Of a stretch of DNA of 64,000 bases, positions 16,077 to 26,200 are shown in pieces. The stretch covers positions 163,021 to 227,020 of the forward strand of contig NZ_JAFKCU010000007.1 in the NCBI RefSeq assembly GCF_017254845.1, read 5' to 3'. A program made the position numbers and the translations under genes. Numbering within the stretch: the stretch's first letter is position 1; every line of letters starts with the position of its first letter. The notes under the pieces were generated by a model. It ran no database searches, had not been told where the DNA came from, and was given only the letters and a program-made list of their open reading frames with translations. Origin of the DNA: Algoriphagus pacificus (GTDB lineage: Bacteria; Bacteroidota; Bacteroidia; Cytophagales; Cyclobacteriaceae).

Positions 16077-17462
16077 TTATGCTGCTTGAGGATCTCCGAA
16101 AATCCCAACCATGTTCAAAATCAATAGAATAATCACCAAAGGACAAACCCAACGAATGAAGAACATCCATCCTGTTCTGAAAAATCCCTTGAATCCAGGA
16201 GCTCCAGATGCTAATTCATCTGCATAATCAGATATTTTCTGACCCCATCCAGTGTATAAACTTAGCATCAAACAGATCACAATTACGGCGAATGTACCGA
16301 AGATAAAGTCCATGATTCCAAAGAAGCCTTCCAGTTTGTTTCCGAAGAAATTCAAATGAAAAGAGTGGAAGAAATTACCTGGTATTTGAGAAAGCGCAGA
16401 AGGAACAGATAGTGCCATTGCAGAAACACCTACAATCCAAGTTGCTTTCTTTCTACTCCATTTTCTATCGTCGATCAAGTATGCAACTGGAACTTCCAAC
16501 ATGGAAATCGTGGATGTCAATGCAGCTACCATCAAAAGAATAAAGAATAAACCACCGATGATATTACCACCTGGCATTGCGTCAAAAACCTTTGGTAAAA
16601 CGTCAAATACCAATGCTGGACCAGCTGCTGGATCTTTTCCTGGAAGCAAAGCAAACAAGGCTGGAAAGACCATTAATCCACCAAGAAGAGCTACGGAGGT
16701 ATCCATGCCAGCAATCCAACCAGAAGATTGAATAATATTGGCGTTTTTAGGCAAATAAGAACCAAATGTGATCATCAAGCCCCATCCAACTGACATTGAG
16801 AAGAAAGCCTGTCCCAAAGCCTGTAATACTACTGCAGCGTTGATTTTTGCAAAATCAGGTTTCAAATAGTACTCAATCCCTGCTTCAGCTCCTTCTAGAG
16901 TCACTGAGCGACCTGCAATGAATATAATGATGATGAATAAAACTGGCATCAAGAACTTTGAAGCCTTTTCGATTCCTCCAGAAACACCACCCAATACAAT
17001 CAGGATGGTCATCATAATAAAGATGAATGTCAATGGAATAACATACATCGGCGTTTCTACAAACACCTCAAAATCTACAGGGATATTGATGATTTCTGTA
17101 AAAATATACCCTACTGTCCATCCAGCGATAACTGAATAGTAGCTAAAAACAAAAAAGCAGACCAATACACAAAGTACGCCTGCTATCTGCCAAAATTTAT
17201 TTCCGCCTGTCTCACGAATCGCCCCGATTGGATTTTTGCCTGATCTTCTACCTAAGGCAATCTCGTTAAACAACAAAGGAAGAGCGATAAGTAATACGCA
17301 AAGGATGTAAACAAAAACAAAGGCTCCTCCTCCGTTTTCACCTACCAGGTATGGAAATCTCCAGATGTTTCCAAGACCTACAGCCGAACCAGCTGCGGCC
17401 ATGATGAACCCGAGGCTTGACCCCCACTGACCTCTTTCTTCGGTGTTTGGACTTGCTGCCAT
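16077..17462 (-). CDS. Sodium-dependent transporter, NSS/SNF family
   Basis: 461 residues, about 11-12 membrane helices. The N-terminal signature GSSLGFIMAAAGSAVGLGNIWRFPYLVGENGGGAF (about 14-48) is the Na+/substrate-binding first helix of neurotransmitter:sodium symporters (LeuT fold). Imports an amino acid or similar solute with Na+. Monocistronic, so the substrate cannot be guessed from neighbours. Confidence 0.93.
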   Translation of the reverse strand: MAASPNTEERGQWGSSLGFIMAAAGSAVGLGNIWRFPYLVGENGGGAFVFVYILCVLLIALPLLFNEIALGRRSGKNPIGAIRETGGNKFWQIAGVLCVLVCFFVFSYYSVIAGWTVGYIFTEIINIPVDFEVFVETPMYVIPLTFIFIMMTILIVLGGVSGGIEKASKFLMPVLFIIIIFIAGRSVTLEGAEAGIEYYLKPDFAKINAAVVLQALGQAFFSMSVGWGLMITFGSYLPKNANIIQSSGWIAGMDTSVALLGGLMVFPALFALLPGKDPAAGPALVFDVLPKVFDAMPGGNIIGGLFFILLMVAALTSTISMLEVPVAYLIDDRKWSRKKATWIVGVSAMALSVPSALSQIPGNFFHSFHLNFFGNKLEGFFGIMDFIFGTFAVIVICLMLSLYTGWGQKISDYADELASGAPGFKGFFRTGWMFFIRWVCPLVIILLILNMVGIFGDPQAA

Positions 17463-17524
17463 AGATAAATGTTGAATTAAATTTGAGTGAAACTAAAGTT
17501 AACTAATGGGTAATTTTCTCGATT

Positions 17525-18460
17525 TTACGAGCTGGCTAAGATAATTTGTTTTGATAAAATAGCAATTGCCGTTCGGAAAGTTTTAGGCTCGAAGCCAAGC
17601 TCTTTCCTAGCTTTTTCGATAATAAAGCCAGTTGTCAAAGGCCTTTTAGCCGGCTGGGTAAATATTTTGGAATCTACTTTGGTTATCAAGGACTTATCCA
17701 GATCGAAATATTCTGCCGTCATCATCGCCATTTCATAGGGGGTTAAAAAATCAGGTCCTGAAATGTTGAAAACACCAGTCGCTTCTTTTTCAGCGATTAG
17801 AATACAACCCTCAGCAAGATCTTCAGCTAAGGTTGGTGTTCTGAACTGATCATCTACCACCTGAATATTTTTCCCAGCTTCCAAAGAAGACTTAACCCAC
17901 AAAATGATATTTGTACGGCTCATGTCATGCGCAATCCCAAAAACCAAAACTGTCCGAGCGATAGACCATTTGGTAGTAGAAGCTTGAACCATTCGCTCAG
18001 CCTCTAATTTTGTTTCACCATAATAATTTACAGGAGCAGGTATTGCATTTTCATCAAGAGGTCCCTCTTCCCCAGAAAAAATAAAGTCTGTAGAAACAAA
18101 AATAAAATGAGCCTTGATCGCTTCAGCGGCTTTAAGCAAGTAACCAGTTGCGTTGACATTCACATCATAAGCTGCTTCCTGATTCAATTCACACTCGTCA
18201 ACATTTGTCATGGCGGCACCGTGAATCAGGATATCTGGTTTGGTTTCCGCAATTACTTTTTTGACCTGGTCTTCGTCAGTGATATCTAAAGAAACAAATT
18301 GAAATCCCTGAAGCGGTAAACGACTTTCGCCCTTTCCACATCCTATGATTTCAAAAGTTCCTCTTTCCAAAAGTAAGGCTACCAGTTTCTGACCGAGTAA
18401 GCCATTCACTCCTGTTATAAATATTTTCGGCTTACTTTTTTGCGGGATACTGATACCCAT
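17525..18460 (-). CDS. RmlD-like SDR family oxidoreductase
   Basis: 311 residues, an extended short-chain dehydrogenase. The NAD(P)-binding motif is ITGVNGLLGQKL (about 15-26). The active-site Ser/Tyr-xxx-Lys is VSTDFIFSG and NYYGETKLEAE. The pattern is that of dTDP-4-dehydrorhamnose reductase or sugar-nucleotide reductases. It overlaps the cyclophilin gene by 29 bases and ends the long operon that begins at the GlmU-like gene. No other rhamnose genes are near, so the exact substrate is open. Confidence 0.8.
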   Translation of the reverse strand: MGISIPQKSKPKIFITGVNGLLGQKLVALLLERGTFEIIGCGKGESRLPLQGFQFVSLDITDEDQVKKVIAETKPDILIHGAAMTNVDECELNQEAAYDVNVNATGYLLKAAEAIKAHFIFVSTDFIFSGEEGPLDENAIPAPVNYYGETKLEAERMVQASTTKWSIARTVLVFGIAHDMSRTNIILWVKSSLEAGKNIQVVDDQFRTPTLAEDLAEGCILIAEKEATGVFNISGPDFLTPYEMAMMTAEYFDLDKSLITKVDSKIFTQPAKRPLTTGFIIEKARKELGFEPKTFRTAIAILSKQIILASS

Positions 18461-19277
18461 ATTCTTTTTCTATTTTCTTTTTAGACATTTTTTCGATAGT
18501 CACAGTCATGTAAACCGTCTCCAAAGGAACATCACGGTTGCCTGTTGGCTCAGCTGCGATTTTCTCCACCACATCCATTCCACTTATTACTTCCCCAAAC
18601 ACAGTATATTCTCCATCCAAATGAGGCGCACCTCCGATGGTAGTGTAAGCTTCGGTTTGTTCTTTAGAAAAGTCCTTTGTCAACTTTACATTGAGAGACT
18701 CTTCTATTTCAGCTCTCTTAGAGACCAATAAAGTAGTCAAACTATCAAATTTACGCTCATTGTATAAGCGACTGTATTCATCTTTCAAATCGGAATTACT
18801 TCCCAGTTGAATGTATTTGAGAAATGCCTCCTGAAGCAAAACCATATCTGTCTTCAAGGATTCCTCATCATAAACTTCACCAGTGACAATGTAAAATTGA
18901 GAACCATTAGATCGGCGCTCGGGATTAATACTATTCCCTTGACGCGCTGCCGCAATCATCCCTTTTTTATGAAAATGATTGGAACGTATCTCTGCAGGAA
19001 GTGTCGGCCAAACCGCTGGAGGAAGTCCTTCTTTGGTAAAAACATCTCCTCCTTGGACCATAAAACCTTTGATGATTCTATGGAATTCAGTTGAATCAAA
19101 TCTTCCTGCCTCTGCCAAAGAAATAAAATTTGATTTGTGTTCTGGGGTATCGTCAAAAAACACAGCTACTATTTCGCCGTGTCTAGTTTTGATCTTGGCT
19201 ACATAATCTTTTTCACTGGCACAGGCGAAGGTGCTGGCCATTACCAAAGCAATAATGATTAGGTTAAAGAATCTCAT
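18432..19277 (-). CDS. Cyclophilin-type peptidylprolyl isomerase, lipoprotein
   Basis: 281 residues. Lipoprotein signal ends STFAC (Cys19). Cyclophilin motifs are FHRIIKGFMVQGGD (catalytic Arg) and SNGSQFYIVTG, then GGAPHLDGEYTVFGEVISGMDVV. Between these last two motifs is a charged helical insert of about 75 residues, absent from compact cyclophilins but usual in Bacteroidota relatives. Folding of envelope proteins is the likely role. Four bases separate it from hemC. Confidence 0.88.
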   Translation of the reverse strand: MRFFNLIIIALVMASTFACASEKDYVAKIKTRHGEIVAVFFDDTPEHKSNFISLAEAGRFDSTEFHRIIKGFMVQGGDVFTKEGLPPAVWPTLPAEIRSNHFHKKGMIAAARQGNSINPERRSNGSQFYIVTGEVYDEESLKTDMVLLQEAFLKYIQLGSNSDLKDEYSRLYNERKFDSLTTLLVSKRAEIEESLNVKLTKDFSKEQTEAYTTIGGAPHLDGEYTVFGEVISGMDVVEKIAAEPTGNRDVPLETVYMTVTIEKMSKKKIEKEYGYQYPAKK

Positions 19278-19280
19278 TAT

Positions 19281-20216
19281 TTATTCAATGTTTTTTTTAA
19301 TCTCATCAAGAATTGTTTTGCCTCCAGCAGCAAAAACTTTTTCAGCCAATTGTTCACCTAATGCCTCAGGGTCACTTTTAGAACCGGAAACTGTAATGCT
19401 AATCCGCTCAGATCCATCAAGACTGACAATTCCTCCTTCTAGGACCACATTCTCTCCTTCTGTCTTTGCCAAGGCAAAAACAGGAATGCTGCATCCTCCC
19501 TCCAACACCCGCAAATACGCTCTTTCTGCCCTCAGCTTAATTTCAGTTTCAGTGTGATTACAAGCAGAAATAATTTGATTTTTGATCGAATCATCCAAAC
19601 TCTTTGCTACCTCGATCGCAACCGAGCCCTGTCCTACTGCAGGAGTAAATTCCTTCAAATCAAGCTTTTGGACAATCATTTCATCGTATCCCATCCGGTG
19701 AACACCCGCATAGGCCAACAAAAGTGCGTCACAGAGTCCTTCTTCCATTTTCCGGATTCTGGTCTGTAAATTCCCTCTGACCTCTACGGTTTTGACATGG
19801 GGATAAAAATGCTTCAAAGTGGCAACTCTCCGAGTAGAAGATGTGCCAAGCACCAAAGGCTTGCTGGCATCTGATAGATTTAAATCTTTTTTATGGGAAG
19901 CAATGACGTCATTTTCTGTTTCACGTTCTGTAAACGCAATGATTTCAAAGCCTTCGGGCAAATTGGATTGCATATCCTTAGCGCTATGAACAGCGATGTC
20001 AATCCTTCCATCATGCAATTGATCTTCTAACTCTTGGGTAAAAACTCCTTTACTTCCAATTTTAGAAATAGAAACATCAAGTACCTGATCTCCTTTGGTA
20101 TCAATGATGACAATTTCAGTTTGAAGCCCTGCTTTTTGAAGTAAACTTTCCACATAATAGGCCTGCCAAAGTGCCAATTTGCTACCTCTGGTGCCAATTT
20201 TGATCAAATTACTCAT
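19281..20216 (-). CDS. hemC: Hydroxymethylbilane synthase
   Basis: 311 residues, full length. The start [27 protein letters not shown], the dipyrromethane-binding Cys in LEGGCSIPV, and [12 protein letters not shown] identify porphobilinogen deaminase, which joins four porphobilinogens in heme synthesis. The ATG overlaps the rimK stop by 4 bases, so the two are coupled. hemB and hemE lie elsewhere in the window, so the heme genes are dispersed. Confidence 0.97.
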   Translation of the reverse strand: MSNLIKIGTRGSKLALWQAYYVESLLQKAGLQTEIVIIDTKGDQVLDVSISKIGSKGVFTQELEDQLHDGRIDIAVHSAKDMQSNLPEGFEIIAFTERETENDVIASHKKDLNLSDASKPLVLGTSSTRRVATLKHFYPHVKTVEVRGNLQTRIRKMEEGLCDALLLAYAGVHRMGYDEMIVQKLDLKEFTPAVGQGSVAIEVAKSLDDSIKNQIISACNHTETEIKLRAERAYLRVLEGGCSIPVFALAKTEGENVVLEGGIVSLDGSERISITVSGSKSDPEALGEQLAEKVFAAGGKTILDEIKKNIE

Positions 20217-21121
20217 TGATTATTTACGCTTGTTGAAGTCTTTTTCTTGACTTTCTCTTCTATGAATTTCACTATTTCGCCAGCGATATTGACGCCAGTT
20301 GCCTTTTCGATCCCTTCCAATCCCGGAGAGCTATTCACTTCTAGAATCAATGGTCCTCTGGCAGACTGCAACATATCCACTCCGGCCACATCCAACCCTA
20401 ACGCTTTCGCAGCACCCAATGCTGCGGCTTTTTCAGCTCTTGAAAGTTTGATAACCGTAGCCATACCTCCACGATGCAAATTGGATCTAAATTCTCCTTC
20501 TGCACCTTGGCGCTTCATGGCTCCAACTACTTTTCCGTTCACAACAAATGCACGAATATCAGCTCCTTTTGCTTCTTTAATGAATTCCTGAACTATTATC
20601 CTTGCTTTTAAGCCGTGAAAAGCCTCAATAACAGATTGTCCAGCTTTTTTGGTTTCTGCCAAAACTACTCCAAGACCTTGGGTTCCTTCCAATAGTTTGA
20701 TGATCAAAGGAGCTCCTCCCACATGTTCAACAATCTGTTTTTCGCCTCCTTTGGAAAAATTAGTAAAGGCTGTTTTAGGCATTCCCAAGCCAGCTTTGGA
20801 TAAAATCTGTAAACTTCTGAGTTTATCCCTGCTTCTTACAATCGCTTGGGAATTCACGGCTGCAAAGGCTCCCATCAATTCAAATTGACGAACCACGGCA
20901 GTTCCGTAAAAAGTGACAGAAGCTCCGATTCTAGGGATAATAGCGTCTACACCAAGAACTTTTTCTCCTTTGTAAATAATGGATGGTCCTTCTTGCTCAA
21001 TGATCAAATCACAAACACTGTGATTGATGATCAAAGCCTCATGACCAGCTTCTTGAATAGCCTGGAAAAGCCTTTTGGTAGAATATAAATTGGGATTCCT
21101 CGAGAGGATAGCAATTTTCAT
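20213..21121 (-). CDS. rimK: RimK-type ATP-grasp glutamate ligase
   Basis: About 302 residues. I start at [18 protein letters not shown] (21121). ATP-grasp features include [29 protein letters not shown] and the metal-binding [24 protein letters not shown]. RimK adds glutamates to the C-terminus of ribosomal protein S6. The gene lies next to a RimB-like protease that in Pseudomonas opposes or modulates this modification. The S6 target itself is elsewhere. Confidence 0.92.
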   Translation of the reverse strand: MKIAILSRNPNLYSTKRLFQAIQEAGHEALIINHSVCDLIIEQEGPSIIYKGEKVLGVDAIIPRIGASVTFYGTAVVRQFELMGAFAAVNSQAIVRSRDKLRSLQILSKAGLGMPKTAFTNFSKGGEKQIVEHVGGAPLIIKLLEGTQGLGVVLAETKKAGQSVIEAFHGLKARIIVQEFIKEAKGADIRAFVVNGKVVGAMKRQGAEGEFRSNLHRGGMATVIKLSRAEKAAALGAAKALGLDVAGVDMLQSARGPLILEVNSSPGLEGIEKATGVNIAGEIVKFIEEKVKKKTSTSVNNQ

Positions 21122-21153
21122 GTGATAGTGTTTTTCAAAACCCAAGTTTCTCG

Positions 21154-21600
21154 TTAGAACTTGGTTTTTTGACGGTAAGTTTTGGCAAGATTATAACCTG
21201 ATACATCCACTAGAAACCTGTTTCTAAGGATTTTTCTTCCTAGCAAAATGGCATTGCGCATGCTAGATCGATCCGAAAGCGTAAATTCTGCGGGATATTC
21301 CTCCCCTGCAAATTTGAAGGTTATTTCTATTAAATACCTTATTTCTGCCTGACCAAAAGAATTTTTGACCTTTTTTTCACGGAATTTGTCAAATGTCAAA
21401 AGTTTCCCGGTATATCCTTTCAATCCAGGCATCAAAACCTGGAAAGTCAATTTCTTTTTGCCTTCTTCTTCCACCACCTGGATATTTTCGGCATGGATGC
21501 TACTGGTATAGGCTCCTGTATCTACTTTTGCCCAAACCAGTTTCAGATCAAAATCCGGGATAGAAATCTTCTCTTTTCTTCCTATGATTTTCTTTTCCAT
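21154..21600 (-). CDS. RimB-like ATP-dependent zinc protease family protein
   Basis: 148 residues of the PF05618 'ATP-dependent zinc protease' family, retropepsin-like by pattern. The active-site-like [12 protein letters not shown] is at about 26-37, and a second half-site is [18 protein letters not shown]. In Pseudomonas the homologue RimB acts with RimK on the glutamate tail of S6. Lies directly upstream of rimK (32 bases to the chosen rimK start) and 1 base after holB. The protease role is known for relatives, not shown here. Confidence 0.82.
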   Translation of the reverse strand: MEKKIIGRKEKISIPDFDLKLVWAKVDTGAYTSSIHAENIQVVEEEGKKKLTFQVLMPGLKGYTGKLLTFDKFREKKVKNSFGQAEIRYLIEITFKFAGEEYPAEFTLSDRSSMRNAILLGRKILRNRFLVDVSGYNLAKTYRQKTKF

Positions 21601-21601
21601 C

Positions 21602-22735
21602 TTAATTGGTTTTTGCCATCGAAAGCAAGACTTTCATGGATAGATCTGTAAAAATCATTTTTGGGTTGCCATTTCTTTCCAAATGGTAATGAGCCTCGTT
21701 GAAAGACTCATAAAGCTCTAAAACGTGATCCTCGCTCAGCACTTTCCCGCTGATTTTTTCTATGAAACTTCTGTCTTCACCAGTGGTTCTTAGCAACTCA
21801 TTTAAGTCAACGTTTTGAAGCATGATTTCTCTCAAAACGTTAAGCCCTGTCAATATTTGAGACTTTTGAGCTTCTTTATCAGCTTTTTGGAAATCATCTG
21901 CAAGCGAGAAAAGATCTTTCAGTTTTTTGCCATAACATAAAGCAAACCAATTTCTGATTTTGCTGATTTGCTCGTCCTCAACTTCATTGACCATCCGGTA
22001 GGCTTCACGGAGATTTCCATCTGCGAGCATCGCAATCTGAGCTGCGGTTTTTGGATCACTCAGGTCTTTGTCCACCAAATGAGCCGTAACTTCCTCATCC
22101 GAAAAAGCCCTCACCATCACTTTTTGAGTCCTGGATAGGATTGTTGTCAACAACTGATCTGGCTGAGAAGTAATCAGCATAAAAACCGTTTTTGCAGGCG
22201 GTTCCTCGATGATTTTCAAAAGTGAATTTGCCGCAGATGGGTGCAAATGCTCTACTCCCCAGATCATCATGATTTTATAACCTCCTTCAAAAGACATCAA
22301 GGACAAAGACTGAATAATCTTCCTAGCTGCTCCTTTTGAAATATTCAGTTGCTTCTTTTCAAAACCATTGAAATAGATAAAATCATGCATGTTGCCATAA
22401 GGATGCTCTAAAGCAAAGCTTCTCCAATTGGCTAATTCATTATTTTTCTCCTCCTCATTGTCCGAGTCTTTCTCTTTTGCAATAGAAGGAAATGCAAAAT
22501 TCAAGTCAGGAACGATCAGCTTTTCCATTCTTTTGCAATAGGAGCATTCTCCACAAGAATCAGTAGGACCTGGATTTTGGCAAAACAAATAGGTGGACAG
22601 AGCCAAAGCCATGGTCAAACTTGCAGAGCCTTCAGGACCATGAAAAAGTAATGCATGCGCCAAATGGTTATTTCTGACGGCATTGATCAAATTCTCTTTT
22701 GTTTCGGGCAAACCCGGTATATCAGCAAAACGCAT
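21602..22735 (-). CDS. holB: DNA polymerase III delta' subunit
   Basis: 377 residues. A clamp-loader AAA+ fold with the degenerate P-loop HGPEGSASLT (no GKT), as expected for the non-hydrolysing delta' subunit. A zinc site follows (CQNPGPTDSCGECSYC), and later come the SRC-like residues in LSRTQK and EEPPAKTVFMLIT. Loads the sliding clamp with the tau/gamma and delta subunits. Sits inside the operon with rimB, rimK and hemC. Confidence 0.88.
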   Translation of the reverse strand: MRFADIPGLPETKENLINAVRNNHLAHALLFHGPEGSASLTMALALSTYLFCQNPGPTDSCGECSYCKRMEKLIVPDLNFAFPSIAKEKDSDNEEEKNNELANWRSFALEHPYGNMHDFIYFNGFEKKQLNISKGAARKIIQSLSLMSFEGGYKIMMIWGVEHLHPSAANSLLKIIEEPPAKTVFMLITSQPDQLLTTILSRTQKVMVRAFSDEEVTAHLVDKDLSDPKTAAQIAMLADGNLREAYRMVNEVEDEQISKIRNWFALCYGKKLKDLFSLADDFQKADKEAQKSQILTGLNVLREIMLQNVDLNELLRTTGEDRSFIEKISGKVLSEDHVLELYESFNEAHYHLERNGNPKMIFTDLSMKVLLSMAKTN

Positions 22736-22747
22736 GTTCTAATTTAA

Positions 22748-23944
22748 TCAGGAAGATAGCTCCCAAATTCTATAGGTTTTGGTTAATTCAAAAATCCAGT
22801 GGAGGATTTCTTCATCTTTTTTCGTCCATTCAACTTTTCTTCTTGCCATGACAGCCTTGGCAGTTTCTACAAACTTGGCAAATTGATAAGTGGAAAGTCC
22901 TTCAGAACCTCCCCAAGCAAAGGAAGGAATGAAATTTTTAGGATATCCTCCTCCGAAAATATTAGCTCCTATCCCAGTTACCGTCCCTGTATTAAACATG
23001 GTGTTAATACCACATTTGGAATGGTCCCCCATCATCAGACCGCAAAACTGCAGTCCTGTATTGCTGAAGCCACCTTTGGTATAATCCCAAAGTTTAACAG
23101 GCGCATAATTGTTTTTGAGGTTACTCGTATTGGTATCAGCCCCTAAATTGCACCATTCGCCAATGACTGAGTTTCCCAAGAAACCCTCATGGCCTTTGTT
23201 GCTAAAGCCAAAGATCACGGAATTAGAAATTTCACCACCAACTTTGGAAAAGGGACCGACGGTAGTGTCACCTCGGAGTTTAGCACCCATGTTCACTGTC
23301 GAGCCTTCACATAAGGCAAAAGGGCCACGAATGAGTGAACCTTCCTGGATCTCTGCATTTTTACCTATATAGATTGGGCCATTTTCAGCATTTAAGATTG
23401 CTGCTTTTATTACTGCTCCTTCTTCTATAAATATATTTTCAGGAGAATAGACTTTCGTAAAGGGGTCGGTGATTTCAATTGATTTTCTTCCCTTGGTGAT
23501 TAGCTTGAAGTCAGATTTGATTTGTTCTCCATTCAACTGAAAAATATTCCAGGTTTTTTGAAGTAAAACTGGATCGAAGTCTGCCTGAATGATTTCTTTT
23601 TCTTTGGCCTTGTCCAGATTTTTTTCTGTTTCTCCGATAAAGCTCGCCAAAAGGGTTTTTCCGAAAAATAGTGACTGACCCTTCTTCAGCTGCTGAATCG
23701 CCTTCCAAGAAACTTCATCAGGAAGCCATGCACCATTGATGGCCAGGTGATCTCCTTTTGATCTGGGAAACTTATCCTGAAGGTATTTTTGAGTAAAATA
23801 AGAAACCTCCAAATTGGCGAATTGCTGCCATTTTTCTGAGATTTTCAAAATGCCAACACGGATATCTGCAACCGGCCTGGTAAAAGTAAAAGGAAGCAAA
23901 GATCCGCGAATGGCCGGATCATCAAACAATAAGAAGTTGTCCAT
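22748..23944 (-). CDS. GlmU-like sugar-nucleotide transferase with left-handed beta helix
   Basis: About 398 residues. The N-terminal half resembles a divergent nucleotidyltransferase (LLFDDPAIRGSLLPFTFTRP). The C-terminal half is a hexapeptide-repeat beta helix (IYIGKNAEIQEGSLIRGPFALCEGSTVNMGAKL). Annotated in relatives as a GlmU family protein. The start is MDNFLLFDDPAI at 23944: the longer frame to 23977 runs through the rpmE2 terminator hairpin and cannot be right. First gene of a seven-gene minus-strand operon. The substrate is probably an amino sugar phosphate, not proven. Confidence 0.85.
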   Translation of the reverse strand: MDNFLLFDDPAIRGSLLPFTFTRPVADIRVGILKISEKWQQFANLEVSYFTQKYLQDKFPRSKGDHLAINGAWLPDEVSWKAIQQLKKGQSLFFGKTLLASFIGETEKNLDKAKEKEIIQADFDPVLLQKTWNIFQLNGEQIKSDFKLITKGRKSIEITDPFTKVYSPENIFIEEGAVIKAAILNAENGPIYIGKNAEIQEGSLIRGPFALCEGSTVNMGAKLRGDTTVGPFSKVGGEISNSVIFGFSNKGHEGFLGNSVIGEWCNLGADTNTSNLKNNYAPVKLWDYTKGGFSNTGLQFCGLMMGDHSKCGINTMFNTGTVTGIGANIFGGGYPKNFIPSFAWGGSEGLSTYQFAKFVETAKAVMARRKVEWTKKDEEILHWIFELTKTYRIWELSS

Positions 23945-23956
23945 GTGGCAAAAATA

Positions 23957-23994
23957 AAAAAGTCTCCCGGAATCCATGCTCCGGGAGACTTTTT
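23957..23994 (-). terminator. rpmE2 terminator
   Basis: On the minus strand AAAAAGTCTCCCGGA pairs with TCCGGGAGACTTTTT, a stem of about 14 pairs with a T run. It lies 20 bases after the L31 stop. Confidence 0.9.
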
Positions 23995-24013
23995 CGAGTA
24001 AGAAGTGCTAAAA

Positions 24014-24259
24014 TTACTTCTTAGCGTATCTTCTGTTGAATTTCTCAACTCGACCAGCTGTATCAAGCATCATTTTCTTACCAGTGTAGAACGGGTGAGA
24101 CTGAGAGCTCACTTCGATTTTGTACACAGGATATTCGTTTCCATCTTCCCAAACGATTGTTTCGTTGGTTTCGATAGTTGACTTGGTCAAAAACTTGAAC
24201 TCGCTAGAAGTGTCATAGAAAACCACGTCTCTGTAGTTTGGATGAATATCGGCTTTCAT
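24014..24259 (-). CDS. rpmE2: 50S ribosomal protein L31, type B
   Basis: 81 residues. [19 protein letters not shown], then [27 protein letters not shown] is the L31 signature. The Cys residues that bind zinc in type A L31 are absent, so this is the zinc-independent form. Monocistronic with its own strong terminator. Confidence 0.97.
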   Translation of the reverse strand: MKADIHPNYRDVVFYDTSSEFKFLTKSTIETNETIVWEDGNEYPVYKIEVSSQSHPFYTGKKMMLDTAGRVEKFNRRYAKK

Positions 24260-24441
24260 TGTATCGTTAGTTTTATAGTACCTTTTTCAAATGAGGCACA
24301 AAGTTATCCTTTTTCAGAAAATCCACCAAATCTTTATCAAGTATTTCTGAATGAATTATTAAAAATCAGGGATTTTCGAATCGAAATTCAAAAATACTAC
24401 CTTATTTTAAGAGTTGTACGCTTTTTTTCAGCCATTCACTG

Positions 24442-26142
24442 ATGCAAAAAATATCTACCCCCTCCAGAAGCATTCACCTGCTTTTCCTTCTTGGCATTCT
24501 TTTTCTACCTTTTTTGGGGCATGCCCAGGGTTCTTATATTCCTTATAATAGAGATTATTATCACCTGATTGATCGCTATGAAATTTTAAGAGGAGTGAAT
24601 AATCCTGTTTTCCGAAGCGGAACTAAACCTTATCGAAGGGATGATGTCGCAGCATTTCTTGACAGTTTGGCAAATGATGCTGTGATCCAGTCTCGCTCAG
24701 ACGAATTTAATTTAGCTTACCTGAGCCAAGACAATTGGGAGTTTGTAAGCAGAGAAACACCAGAATCTAAAAAACCTTTCTTGAAAGGCATCTACAAAAG
24801 ACCCGGTGACTTTGCACATTATTATAGTGAAGATTTTGACATTCATTTGAGTCCTGTGATTTACCTCAATGGGGGATTGGAACCAGACAACGATCAAAAT
24901 CCCAATAGACTTTCGCGGGGAATTGTACTTCGTGGGTCGATTGATAAAAAAGTTGGCTTTTATACTTATTTCACTTCCTCGGAAGCTTTTTTTCCTAGCT
25001 GGGTAAAAGGATATGCTGAATACAATGGAGCCGTACCTGGTGAGGGATTTTGGAAAGAATACAACTCCAATGGCTACAGCTATTTTTCAGCATTGGGACA
25101 TGTCAGTTTTGACATTACCAAACACATCCAAGTTCAGGTAGGACACGACAGAAATTTCATCGGTGAGGGATATCGGTCCTTCCTTCTTTCAGATTTTTCC
25201 AATCCTTACATGTTTGTCAAATTCAATACTAGGATTTGGAAATTTCAGCTGACAAATATCTGGACTCAAATGACTGCGGATGTGGATTATGGTAGAGGCC
25301 GCCCTACAGATGGAAGATATCCTCAGAAATGGTTTTCTTTCCATAGGTTGGGATTTAACGTGGGTAAAAAAATCAATCTAGGGTTCTTTGAGTCGGTCAT
25401 GACCGATAAAGCAGACTTTAATTATTTCAATCCAATTGTGTTCTTCCGTTGGGTGGAACAATCGCTTGGCACTCCCGACAAGGTCATGCTTGGTTTGGAT
25501 GGCAAATGGAATCTTTATCCTGGAATGCAGCTCTATGGTCAGTTTGCTCTAGATGAGTTTGTCTTTTCTGAATTCTTCGGGCAAGATGGTGAAGGCTCTA
25601 AAAGAAATAAATACGGAATCCAAGCCGGCTTTAAATACATCGATCTATTTTCTCTTCCTAACCTAGATTTACAGCTTGAGTACAATTCGGCAAGACCTTA
25701 TACTTTCCAGGAAAAAGTAGATTTCCAATCTTACAGCAACTGGAGAACTCCATTGACGCACCCAAGAGGAGCTAATTTCAGGGAGTTTTTGGGGATTTTA
25801 AGGTATCAACCCATCCCTAAACTGAATTTGACATGGATAAATATGTTCCAATTATATGGGGCAGATCCGGATCAGGAAACAAACTGGGGAGGAGATGTTT
25901 TGAAAAACAGACTGGAAGGAAGCCCGACCGGACTTTTTGGAAATTATATTGGCCAAGGAATAGAAAATAAGATTTTACAAACCAATCTCAACGCCAGCTA
26001 CATGCTTCGGCACAACTTCTTTATTGATGTATCCCATACCTATAGAAGAAGAACAGCTCAGGATTTAGATAGCCCATCGGCAAACAACTACATGCAATTG
26101 GCATTTAGATGGAACTTCACAAGACCAGATTACAATTATTAA
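24442..26142 (+). CDS. Wzi/RemB-like outer-membrane barrel protein
   Basis: 566 residues. Signal peptide ends GHAQG (about 29). An N-terminal helical part (YHLIDRYEILRG) is followed by a large beta barrel (GHDRNFIGEGYRSFLLSDFSNPY) ending RWNFTRPDYNY. It resembles capsule-assembly Wzi proteins and gliding-motility protein RemB of Flavobacterium. A motility or surface polysaccharide role is inferred. An MsbA-like exporter follows after 58 bases. Confidence 0.75.
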   Translation: MQKISTPSRSIHLLFLLGILFLPFLGHAQGSYIPYNRDYYHLIDRYEILRGVNNPVFRSGTKPYRRDDVAAFLDSLANDAVIQSRSDEFNLAYLSQDNWEFVSRETPESKKPFLKGIYKRPGDFAHYYSEDFDIHLSPVIYLNGGLEPDNDQNPNRLSRGIVLRGSIDKKVGFYTYFTSSEAFFPSWVKGYAEYNGAVPGEGFWKEYNSNGYSYFSALGHVSFDITKHIQVQVGHDRNFIGEGYRSFLLSDFSNPYMFVKFNTRIWKFQLTNIWTQMTADVDYGRGRPTDGRYPQKWFSFHRLGFNVGKKINLGFFESVMTDKADFNYFNPIVFFRWVEQSLGTPDKVMLGLDGKWNLYPGMQLYGQFALDEFVFSEFFGQDGEGSKRNKYGIQAGFKYIDLFSLPNLDLQLEYNSARPYTFQEKVDFQSYSNWRTPLTHPRGANFREFLGILRYQPIPKLNLTWINMFQLYGADPDQETNWGGDVLKNRLEGSPTGLFGNYIGQGIENKILQTNLNASYMLRHNFFIDVSHTYRRRTAQDLDSPSANNYMQLAFRWNFTRPDYNY

Positions 26143-26200
26143 GAAAAACTTACGCGATCAATTTTGCGTAACTTGCGGAATTATTCCATAACTCCCGTTT

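Noticed and set aside
21602-22735. Missing GKT in the delta' P-loop as a defect
   Set aside because: The delta' subunit normally lacks a working P-loop.
23945-23977. Longer N-terminus for the GlmU-like protein
   Set aside because: Lies inside the rpmE2 terminator stem.
26149-26170. TTACGC/GCGTAA inverted repeat after the Wzi-like gene
   Set aside because: Only six pairs and no T run; too weak to call a terminator.
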